DNA of 5,116 nt from Synergistaceae bacterium (GTDB lineage Bacteria > Synergistota > Synergistia > Synergistales > Synergistaceae), in assembly GCA_030539135.1 (NCBI GenBank), contig JAUNSQ010000114.1, positions 1 to 5,116 of the forward strand, read 5' to 3'. Below the pieces are notes generated by a model, which worked only from the letters and a program-made list of their open reading frames with translations, made no database searches and was not told the DNA's origin. Shown here piece after piece: positions 1 to 5,116 of the stretch (within the stretch, counting starts at the first letter, position 1; each line of letters opens with the position of its first letter). Made by a program: the position numbers and the translations under genes.

Positions 1-601
1 ATCAGAGCTTCCGGACGGCGATGATATGATAATCAAGGCGTATATCACGGGCGGCGAGATAAACGACAGGGGGCGCTATCCGAAGCCTGACTTCTTTGTG
101 ATATTCGACTGCGCTCATAAGATAACGCCGGAGGAGCTAGCGCACGGGGTGGCGCTCCGCAAGAACAACTTGGAACGCCCGTTCCCTGAGGTCAAGAGCA
201 CGAATTACCTTTTGGCGTATATACCGATGATGTTCGCGAAGTCCGCGGACGATTTTGAGTCCCTTTACATAGTGAACGGAGAGATAACGGAGTCAGCGGC
301 CAGCAATTTCTTCATGGTGCTGGACGGCAAACTGATAACCGCTCCGGTCGGCCGGGTCCTCGACGGCATCACGAGGAAGGTACTGCTCACGCTGGCAGAG
401 GAGAACGGTATACCGTTTGAGGTCAGATGCCCGCTTGAGTGCGAACTGGCAAATGCGAGCGAGGCGTTCATAACCGGCTCGGTCAAAGAAGTTCTACCAA
501 TCATCCGCGTGGGAGATCAGGTCATAGGCGACGGCAAGCCGGGCTCTATGGCAAAGCGTATGCTCGACCTTTACAACGCAAACGTACACAGGTGGCTTTA
601 A
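1..601 (+). CDS. Class IV PLP-dependent aminotransferase (BCAT / D-amino-acid aminotransferase fold), 5'-truncated
   Basis: The reading frame is already open at base 2 and ends at TAA 599-601, so about 199 residues are visible. The family is usually 280-300 residues, so roughly the first 90-100 lie outside the window; the ATG at base 26 is internal. Counting from that Met, the PLP-binding lysine is K57 in VKSTNYL. The full class IV signature follows: E89, N94-F-F, then LIT, then LDGITR (residues 112-117, the phosphate-binding loop). ITGS near 149-152 matches the SGT/TGS phosphate-contact segment. These enzymes move an amino group between an amino acid and a 2-oxoacid in the cytoplasm. The visible part does not separate branched-chain aminotransferase, D-amino-acid aminotransferase and aminodeoxychorismate lyase, so no symbol is given. 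The fold is near certain, the substrate open. Confidence 0.93.
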   Translation, partial: SELPDGDDMIIKAYITGGEINDRGRYPKPDFFVIFDCAHKITPEELAHGVALRKNNLERPFPEVKSTNYLLAYIPMMFAKSADDFESLYIVNGEITESAASNFFMVLDGKLITAPVGRVLDGITRKVLLTLAEENGIPFEVRCPLECELANASEAFITGSVKEVLPIIRVGDQVIGDGKPGSMAKRMLDLYNANVHRWL

Positions 602-622
602 AAAATACAATACAGACTACAA

Positions 623-648
623 GCCCGCCGCATGATATGACGGCGGGC
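623..648 (+). terminator. GC-rich hairpin after the aminotransferase gene, possible weak intrinsic terminator
   Basis: GCCCGCCG (623-630) pairs perfectly with CGGCGGGC (641-648). The 10-base loop can pair further as CAT/ATG. The hairpin starts 21 bases after the aminotransferase stop. Only CGTTTACT follows, so the U-tract is poor, and termination may be partial with read-through into the next gene, whose ribosome site begins 8 bases later. Confidence 0.45.
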
Positions 649-674
649 CGTTTACTAAGGGAGGCGCTACTTTC

Positions 675-1028
675 ATGATGACGAGAAAAGAGAAACTTAC
701 AAGGTTTACGTTCTGGTTCCCCGTGCTTTATTCGACGTTTACGATGCTGCTGTTTGCGGCGGTCGTCGCTATGTTCGGCGTCAATTACGCCAACATCAAG
801 ATAACGCCGATGGTCGAGCACGTCTTTCGCACGGGATACGTCTATTTCATGATATGCTACTTCACTGTCGCGGCAAGCCCGATAACCGTGTTGTTTCTGC
901 TCATCTTTTCAGTCGGGCACAGACGTAAATACCCTGACGAATCAAAGCGTTACCGCAACCTCCCGCTGTTTTTCACAATAGCGTCGCATTCCATCCTTCT
1001 TTGGATGTTCATAAGCGCGTTTAGCTGA
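675..1028 (+). CDS. Small three-helix integral membrane protein of unknown function
   Basis: I do not recognise this 117-residue protein. It has three hydrophobic segments, at about residues 12-35, 54-79 and 96-115. Basic residues sit at the N-terminus (RKEKLTR) and between helices 2 and 3 (HRRKYPDESKRYR), while the loop between helices 1 and 2 has few. By the positive-inside rule the N-terminus is cytoplasmic and the C-terminus outside. No catalytic motif or cysteine pair is seen. A strong ribosome site, AAGGGAGG (657-664), lies 10 bases before the first ATG, which favours the first of two adjacent ATG codons (675 and 678). It follows the aminotransferase gene on the same strand after a 73-bp gap with a hairpin, so co-transcription is possible but uncertain. 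Its last 8 bases overlap the end of the convergent asparaginase gene. The strong ribosome site and regular topology argue that it is a real gene. Confidence 0.78.
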   Translation: MMTRKEKLTRFTFWFPVLYSTFTMLLFAAVVAMFGVNYANIKITPMVEHVFRTGYVYFMICYFTVAASPITVLFLLIFSVGHRRKYPDESKRYRNLPLFFTIASHSILLWMFISAFS

Positions 1029-1992
1029 GGAAGAGCGCTTTCGCCTCTTCCGCCGTATTCGAATTGCCAAGTGCCCACATGAGCTTCGTGCATACGGCTT
1101 CTATCGTCATCTTCTCGGCCGAGAGGACGCCTAAGCGCGCCGCCAATACTCCTATCGGATATTCGCTGAGGTTGACGCCGTCGTACATGCACTGAGACGC
1201 GCATACGGCGATCATCCCCGCACGCAGGGCCCTTTCCACAGCAGGCAGGAAGTTGTTCTCGTCGTTTGGGACGCCGCCCGCGCCAAAGCCCTCTATCACG
1301 ACGGCCCTGTATTTCTGGGACACTGCGTAATCAAGGATATCCGGCGTCGTTCCGGGGATGAGCTTGATGAGCATGACCCTTTCGTCAACGTTTGACAGAA
1401 CTTCAAACTTATCCGCCGGCATAGGCGGTTCCGGCGTCTGCCACTCTATCCCGTCGCTCGCCGTTATTGCGGCATAAGGTGCGTTAACGCTGTAGAAAGC
1501 GTTGAACTCCGACGTGTGCATCTTCTTGGCAAACTTCCCGCCCACGACCTTGTCGCCGAACGCCAGATAGACGCCGGGACGGCCGCTGCAGGCCACGTGG
1601 AACGCGCTGTATATGTTGCGTTTGCCGTCCGTCTCGGGATGCTCTATTGGAAGCTGCGCCCCTGTGACCACGACCGGCTTACCCAAGTTTTTAAGCATCC
1701 AGCTCAGGGCAGCAGCTGTGTACGCCATAGTGTCCGTCCCGTGCGTTACGACAAAGCCGTCATAGTCGGCGTAGTCCGCGCCGATTGCGTCCGCCATAAC
1801 GCTCCAGTGGTGCGGCTGTATGTTGCTGCTGTCGAGGCTCAGTATCTCTTTGCATGTGATGTCGCACAACCCATGAAGTCTGGGGATCATGCGCACCATC
1901 GCGGCCCCGTCTACCTTCGGCACAAGACCGTCCGGCCCTGGCTCGGAAGCGATAGTCCCGCCGGTTGAAATCATTAATATCTTTTTCATCAT
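1021..1992 (-). CDS. ansA: L-asparaginase, type I (cytoplasmic, AnsA-like)
   Basis: Hydrolyses L-asparagine to L-aspartate and ammonia. The 323 residues fit the type I family (about 330-340), and the lack of a signal peptide places it in the cytoplasm. The first active-site motif is STGGTIAS (9-16) with nucleophile T13. DSSN (54-57) is a substrate-binding segment. THGTDTMAYTA (83-93) supplies the second triad's T86 and D87, followed by GKPVVVTGAQLP. By alignment from memory to E. coli AnsA, K157 in AKKMH is the triad lysine. Its ATG (1992-1990) overlaps the upstream gene's TGA as ATGA, implying translational coupling. An AGGGA ribosome site lies 4 bases from this ATG and 7 from a second in-frame ATG at 1989, so either start is possible. 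It is the last gene of the symporter group; no terminator follows, and it runs into the convergent membrane-protein gene. Homologous family members can also use glutamine. Confidence 0.95.
   Translation of the reverse strand: MMKKILMISTGGTIASEPGPDGLVPKVDGAAMVRMIPRLHGLCDITCKEILSLDSSNIQPHHWSVMADAIGADYADYDGFVVTHGTDTMAYTAAALSWMLKNLGKPVVVTGAQLPIEHPETDGKRNIYSAFHVACSGRPGVYLAFGDKVVGGKFAKKMHTSEFNAFYSVNAPYAAITASDGIEWQTPEPPMPADKFEVLSNVDERVMLIKLIPGTTPDILDYAVSQKYRAVVIEGFGAGGVPNDENNFLPAVERALRAGMIAVCASQCMYDGVNLSEYPIGVLAARLGVLSAEKMTIEAVCTKLMWALGNSNTAEEAKALFLS
1029..1051 (-). other. Hairpin with GAAA tetraloop at the 3' end of the asparaginase message
   Basis: On the minus strand GGAAGAG and CTCTTCC form a 7-bp stem. 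Inside it, GC-GAAA-GC adds two pairs and a GNRA tetraloop, with one bulged G. It lies in the last asparaginase codons, and on the plus strand it comes directly after the stop of the membrane-protein gene. No T-run follows on either strand, so it is not a standard intrinsic terminator. It may protect or delimit 3' ends of the convergent transcripts; because it is also coding sequence, chance is possible. Confidence 0.35.
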
Positions 1993-3161
1993 CTGTTCCC
2001 TGCCGCGAGCGTCTTTATAGCTTTGATTATGACGTTTTTGTAACCCTCGGCCTCTGTTTCCTCGAGCATTGGGATCTTCCAGTAGGCTTGGTATTCTCTC
2101 GTCGTGACCATCGAGAGCACTGCGGATATCCCCTGAAGCGTCCCCGCGCCGCGGACTATATTGTTCAGCGAGCTAGACATGAACGTAACACCGCCGGCAT
2201 CCTCGCTTATAAGCTTGGCTATCTCGGCGGTCAGTTCCGTCTTTTCCTTCGCCGAATCCGCGGTGCGCAGCTTCGTCGCGGCGGATATCACTTTATCCGC
2301 AAAATCGGCAGTCGCACGGGCTAGCGCGCCGTTTGGCATCGGCATCAGGTTTTTCTCATATCTTATCGGCAGTCCAAGCTCCCTGCCCGCAGCGTAAAGC
2401 GCCTCGCCAAGTTCCATGCAGTCGACGCCTTCCTGCGCCCTCACCATGTACTGGTTCTCAGCGAGCTTGTCGGCCATTCCGGGGATGAACGCCTTGGATT
2501 CGATAACGGTGGTCGGGATAGAATCAAGGCCAAGCGTCCTCATCATCTCGCCCTTCTCGGTCCAGTTCGTGTTTCCCTCGTAGTCCTCGTCCGGGCCGAT
2601 GCCTTCGTTAGTGCCGTTGACGACCAGCATGAGGGATACCGGGATATCGTCTATGTCGAGGACGATCCCTGCGGATACGTCGTACTTGTTATCAAATTTT
2701 TCCTTCGTCATCAGGAGCTTATCGCCAAGCGCTATCCTGAAAGAGTCCAGCGCGGCGAGCGCACATGCCCCCTGCAGCGCAACAGGGACTTCTGCGGCCC
2801 CCTGGCCATATATGCGTCCGCAGACCTTGACCGCGATGTTCTGGGTGTATGCGGCGTCCAGGCCAGCGGCGCTCGCAAGTATAACAGCTTCGCTTGGCGT
2901 GACGCCCCGCCTTGGGGAAAGAGTCCCTGTCCCGCCTGACGCCGTAGTTACGGTGATCGTGTTCTTATCAGGGTCGGCATAGACCTTTGCTATCGTCGTG
3001 TCTACGTCGACCGCTTTTTTTAGTATGAGCGAAGCTACGGCAAAACCTGCCGAGTCGTCCTGTACAAAGCCGCTGTGGCTGTGGACATGCCCCACTCCTA
3101 CGTGGCCGGATATCCCGTACAGGCCCTGTTTCTTGTCAGAAATTCTTATCGTCGTCATCAT
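1989..3161 (-). CDS. Conserved-looking 390-residue soluble protein of unknown function, between symporter and asparaginase
   Basis: I do not recognise this family. The protein shows no signal peptide or membrane helix. Near the N-terminus a glycine/histidine cluster, GHVGVGHVHSHSG (19-31; His at 20, 25, 27, 29), precedes acidic QDD (34-36) and resembles a possible metal or catalytic site. Other conserved-looking stretches are SGGTGT (75-80), an acidic Gly/Asn loop with NGTNEGIGPDEDYEGN (182-197), ESKAFIPGM (221-229), QEGVDCMELGEALYAAG (243-259) and a serine/glycine-rich end near 324-345. A charged helical segment spans about 284-320. A GAGGTG ribosome site (3171-3166) is 4 bases from the first ATG and 7 from a second at 3158, so the true start may be one codon later. 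Its stop overlaps the asparaginase start (ATGA), tying the two functionally. A cytoplasmic enzyme or accessory factor acting on the symporter's substrate is plausible but unproven. Confidence 0.88.
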   Translation of the reverse strand: MMTTIRISDKKQGLYGISGHVGVGHVHSHSGFVQDDSAGFAVASLILKKAVDVDTTIAKVYADPDKNTITVTTASGGTGTLSPRRGVTPSEAVILASAAGLDAAYTQNIAVKVCGRIYGQGAAEVPVALQGACALAALDSFRIALGDKLLMTKEKFDNKYDVSAGIVLDIDDIPVSLMLVVNGTNEGIGPDEDYEGNTNWTEKGEMMRTLGLDSIPTTVIESKAFIPGMADKLAENQYMVRAQEGVDCMELGEALYAAGRELGLPIRYEKNLMPMPNGALARATADFADKVISAATKLRTADSAKEKTELTAEIAKLISEDAGGVTFMSSSLNNIVRGAGTLQGISAVLSMVTTREYQAYWKIPMLEETEAEGYKNVIIKAIKTLAAGNR

Positions 3162-3182
3162 TGTTCACCTCACAACAATATT

Positions 3183-3212
3183 GTAATGGCGGGAACAAAG
3201 TCCCGCCATTAC
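3183..3212 (-). other. 12-bp perfect hairpin between symporter and unknown gene (processing, stability or attenuator element)
   Basis: GTAATGGCGGGA (3183-3194) and TCCCGCCATTAC (3201-3212) pair perfectly around a 6-base loop. In the minus-strand transcript the hairpin comes 19 bases after the symporter stop and 11 bases before the GAGGTG ribosome site of the next gene. AATATTG rather than a U-run follows, so full termination is unlikely. An mRNA-stabilising or expression-tuning role between cistrons is more likely. It abuts a 10-bp palindrome, ACAATATTGT (3175-3184). Confidence 0.6.
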
Positions 3213-3231
3213 TCTGCCTTGCGTTATTCAG

Positions 3232-4491
3232 TTATTCCGCGAACTTCTTCTTCGCGTCGAATTTATCTCTATCAAGCGTTCCAAGTATAGATGTCGTCGT
3301 TACCATACCGACTGTATCGCCCGTGACGTTGAGCATCGTGTTCGGCATGTCTATCAGACGGTAGATACCTGCGACCCATGGGACTATCGTGAGCGGGAGG
3401 CCCATCGTTTGCATCATTATTGCGGACATCATGATGCCGCCGCCAGGAACTCCGGCGACTCCAGCCGCCATGATTATGCCGAGCAGACAGATAATTGCGA
3501 GCTGGCCGAAGCCAAAGTCAATACCGTACATCTGCGCGGCGAAGATGGCGTATATCGGCATTTCAGCGCAGCAGGCCTGCATGTTGATCGTAGCCGCGGG
3601 AGGAGCGATGAGGTCGACCGCTTCCGCAGGTACCCCGGCTCTCTCCTTCGCGCACTTCATCGTAAGAGGGAGCGTGGCGCTGGAGCTGCACGTCGAGAAA
3701 GCGAGCAGCATCGCGGGATAGACGTTGATATAGTGCTGCAACGGGCTGACCTTCGCAATGAACTTAAGGATTATCGGCAGCATGACGACGAGTATTGTTG
3801 CGTACGCGACATACTGGGTGATGAGCATCTTGCCGAGGCCCGTCAGGACTTCTGTACCAAGCGTGCCGGTGACGTCCGCCATAAGGCAGAAGACACCTAC
3901 GGGGGCAAAGCCCATGACTATCTCTACGACTCTGGTGATGGCCGTGTTGCCATAGTCGAAGAATTTCTGGAGCGCGCTCTTTGCGGGATTATCGTTCGGG
4001 AGCAGCGCTATGGCTATGCCAAGGAAGAGCGAGAATACGATGACCTGGATTATATTAAAATTGCCGAACGACGCGGCCACATTGTCAGGTACCCACTGGA
4101 CAAGGCTCTGCACGACGCTGACACCCTTCGTTGAGAATTCGCCTTTCTCCGCAAGGTTGATGCCGACGCCCGGCTTGATGATGAAGCTCCATACTATGCC
4201 GCAGATGGCGGATAGAGCGGAAGCAACAAACCAATAGATAAGAAATGTGCCGCCGACTTTTTTAAGTTTGCCGAGGTCGGCAACGCTGGCGACGCCGGTA
4301 ACGATCGAGAAGAAGATAAGAGGAAGGATCGTCATCTTCAAAAGTCTGATAAATACCGTGCCGAGCGGCCCGGTAACCTGACCCCACGTGTCGTAGCTGC
4401 CCTTGAGGACATAGCCGAGCAGAGCTCCGACTACCATGGCTATCAGTATTTTAGTGGCGAGGCTGATTTTCGTTTTCTTGACTTCACTCAT
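3232..4491 (-). CDS. DAACS-family (SDF) dicarboxylate/amino acid:cation symporter with altered substrate and sodium motifs
   Basis: This is an inner-membrane secondary importer of the GltP/DctA/GltPh family; its 419 residues match the usual length. Membrane segments lie near 12-29, 43-70, 82-105, 147-164, 189-207 and 226-245, followed by the family core. HP1 holds the serine-rich STCSSSATLP (266-275). Helix 7 has ATINM (300-304), HP2 has AGVPGGG (346-352), and helix 8 has DMPNTMLNVTGD (381-392). The helix 7 motif NMDGT is changed to NMQAC (303-307). The helix 8 arginine (GltPh R397) aligns with N384, and D390 with Y377; D394, N401 and D405 are kept as D381, N388 and D392. A neutral substrate and modified ion coupling are therefore likely (inference). 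The start is set at ATG 4491 because AGAAGGG (4507-4501) is 9 bases from it but touches the alternative ATG at 4500. It is the first gene of the group ending in asparaginase. Confidence 0.95.
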   Translation of the reverse strand: MSEVKKTKISLATKILIAMVVGALLGYVLKGSYDTWGQVTGPLGTVFIRLLKMTILPLIFFSIVTGVASVADLGKLKKVGGTFLIYWFVASALSAICGIVWSFIIKPGVGINLAEKGEFSTKGVSVVQSLVQWVPDNVAASFGNFNIIQVIVFSLFLGIAIALLPNDNPAKSALQKFFDYGNTAITRVVEIVMGFAPVGVFCLMADVTGTLGTEVLTGLGKMLITQYVAYATILVVMLPIILKFIAKVSPLQHYINVYPAMLLAFSTCSSSATLPLTMKCAKERAGVPAEAVDLIAPPAATINMQACCAEMPIYAIFAAQMYGIDFGFGQLAIICLLGIIMAAGVAGVPGGGIMMSAIMMQTMGLPLTIVPWVAGIYRLIDMPNTMLNVTGDTVGMVTTTSILGTLDRDKFDAKKKFAE

Positions 4492-4500
4492 AATTATCAT

Positions 4501-4507
4501 CCCTTCT
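4501..4507 (-). promoter_or_regulatory. Ribosome binding site deciding the symporter start
   Basis: AGAAGGG on the minus strand lies immediately against the ATG at 4500, with no spacer, and 9 bases before the in-frame ATG at 4491. Ribosomes need a spacer, so the downstream ATG is the likely start and the protein begins MSEVKK. Confidence 0.7.
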
Positions 4508-4630
4508 GCATAGGTACATAAAATATGGCATAAAAAATCCCAGATGCTGATTATGCGGTATACAGACGTGAGTTATCTCTAGAAAACCACCCCCAATGGC
4601 CGTTTGTATAAAAAACCTGCTGACCTATTA

Positions 4631-4660
4631 AGTATATTTATTCTATCTTATGCAGCACAA
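4631..4660 (-). promoter_or_regulatory. Candidate sigma-70-type promoter for the symporter group
   Basis: Minus-strand TTGTGC (4660-4655) and TATACT (4636-4631) are separated by 18 bases; the -10 box matches 5 of 6 consensus bases, the -35 only 3. It would give a leader of roughly 130 bases. The surrounding 4501-4742 region is AT-rich and holds no convincing gene, riboswitch or T-box. A promoter must lie here, because a terminator separates the symporter from the gene upstream. Other weak boxes exist nearby, so this exact choice is tentative. Confidence 0.25.
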
Positions 4661-4742
4661 AATTCATAGAGTAGCGTGAGTGTTTCAACAAACCGGACGG
4701 GGTATATGCCACCGCTTATTTTGCTCTAATAATTGTCCCGCA

Positions 4743-4782
4743 CAGAAAACGTAGCCCGAGGCTAAATGGCCTCGGGCTACGT
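4743..4782 (-). terminator. Intrinsic terminator of the ABC transporter ATPase gene
   Basis: On the minus strand a perfect 14-bp stem, ACGTAGCCCGAGGC with GCCTCGGGCTACGT (4782-4769 and 4762-4749), encloses the 6-base loop CATTTA and runs into TTTTCTGTG. It starts 17 bases after the ABC gene's stop, the expected position. It isolates that gene from the symporter group downstream. Confidence 0.88.
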
Positions 4783-4799
4783 ATCTTACGTTCTATTGC

Positions 4800-5116
4800 C
4801 TATTCGTACCAGGTGACCCTTGAGAAGTCGAGCCAGCAGGTGTCGCCGACGTTGTATCTCGGTTCGCGGCGGCCCTTCTGTACGCGTATCTCCTGATCTC
4901 CTATTTTGATTATGTAGTCTACTGTCTCGCCTAGGTATGCCGTGCGGTCCACGACGCCCTTTATCTCGCCTTTATCCTCGCCGACAAAGTCTATCTCAGC
5001 CGGACGACAGGCAAGCGTGGCCTTCGAAGCCCCGGAGAACTCCGCGGGTATCTTCGACGTGATGTATCCTGCGCCGGGCGCCGTCTCGATGACCGCTTTG
5101 CCGTCACGAACGACCG
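4800..5116 (-). CDS. ABC importer ATP-binding protein, C-terminal TOBE region only (PotA/FbpC-like), 5'-truncated
   Basis: The minus-strand frame is open from the right edge to TAG at 4802-4800, giving 104 residues with no start codon in the window. The segment has a TOBE/MOI-type regulatory domain. It contains CRPAEIDFV, matching the family's R-P-E-x-I element, then KGEIKGVVDRTAYLGETVDY, matching G-x-V-x(4)-YLG-x(4)-Y. A glycine turn and NVGDTCWLDF, matching the G-D-x-V-x-L end, follow. In this family the TOBE region follows the nucleotide-binding domain of ATPases that energise periplasmic-binding-protein-dependent uptake of polyamines, ferric iron, sugars or thiamine. The Walker motifs lie outside the window, so the substrate cannot be assigned. 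Its permease and binding-protein genes, if adjacent, would be to the right. The terminator at 4743-4782 shows it is the last gene of its transcript. Confidence 0.85.
   Translation of the reverse strand, partial: VVRDGKAVIETAPGAGYITSKIPAEFSGASKATLACRPAEIDFVGEDKGEIKGVVDRTAYLGETVDYIIKIGDQEIRVQKGRREPRYNVGDTCWLDFSRVTWYE

Noticed and set aside
583..611. TACAAT (606-611) as a -10 box for the small membrane-protein gene
   Set aside because: The -10 box is fair, but at 17-bp spacing the -35 position reads CGTACA, a poor match inside the aminotransferase coding end; not enough to call a promoter.
439..678. Plus-strand 79-residue frame overlapping the aminotransferase end
   Set aside because: It is out of frame with the aminotransferase signature region, and its low-complexity basic composition is typical of a shadow.
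1516..1968. Plus-strand 150-residue open frame opposite the asparaginase
   Set aside because: It lies wholly within the catalytic region of the asparaginase gene, and its translation has no protein-like pattern that I recognise.
1965..2324. Plus-strand 119-residue open frame across the asparaginase/unknown-gene junction
   Set aside because: It is antisense to two genes joined by an ATGA overlap; a shadow frame.
1989..3161. Assignment of the unknown protein to the barbiturase/cyanuric acid hydrolase family because of SGGTGT and the His cluster
   Set aside because: The threefold repeat with Ser-Lys pairs expected of that family is not apparent; a glycine-rich motif alone is insufficient.
3409..4134. 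Plus-strand 241-residue open frame opposite the symporter
   Set aside because: It is the antisense shadow of a clear DAACS gene. The translation is rich in Arg, Asp and His with no recognisable domain, and no ribosome site was noted.
4638..4712. Minus-strand GTG-started 24-residue frame (possible leader peptide) upstream of the symporter
   Set aside because: It has no convincing ribosome site, no run of regulatory codons and no attenuator hairpin following it.
4681..4740. GGTGG-containing stretch considered as a T-box or other riboswitch
   Set aside because: The minus-strand GCGGTGGCATATACC lacks the T-box consensus and no flanking antiterminator or terminator pair is visible.

Overview
The window is a metabolic stretch of a bacterial chromosome with moderately high GC. 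The coding DNA uses the ATA isoleucine codon heavily. Four of the six recognised genes concern uptake or breakdown of amino acids and related small molecules: a class IV aminotransferase, a type I asparaginase, a DAACS-family symporter and an ABC importer ATPase. This looks like an amino-acid-fermenting anaerobe. Synergistota (a Cloacibacillus- or Synergistes-like organism) is my best guess, but it rests on gene content and codon style only and is low confidence. I see no insertion sequence, CRISPR array, tRNA, rRNA or phage gene.

Layout. Bases 1-601 (+) hold the C-terminal two thirds of a class IV PLP aminotransferase, cut by the window edge. A GC hairpin follows at 623-648. Bases 675-1028 (+) encode an unrecognised 117-residue protein with three membrane segments. 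Its end overlaps by 8 bp, tail to tail, the end of a three-gene minus-strand group. In transcription order that group is: a DAACS sodium/amino-acid symporter (4491-3232), a 70-bp gap with a strong hairpin, a 390-residue protein I do not recognise (3161-1989), and a cytoplasmic type I L-asparaginase (1992-1021) that starts within an ATGA overlap. Upstream of the symporter is an AT-rich 240-bp leader/promoter region (4501-4742), then a clear intrinsic terminator (4743-4782) closing a separate minus-strand gene. That last gene (4800-5116) is the TOBE-domain end of an ABC importer ATPase and runs off the right edge.

How it may work together. The symporter has the DAACS fold motifs. By my hand alignment it lacks the transmembrane-8 arginine that binds acidic side chains, and its normally invariant NMDGT motif reads NMQAC. 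It is therefore unlikely to be an ordinary glutamate/aspartate carrier. With an asparaginase as the last gene and an unknown soluble protein translationally coupled to it, the group may import a neutral asparagine-related compound and release aspartate and ammonia. That functional reading is inference. The unknown protein and the altered symporter are the parts most worth a second look.
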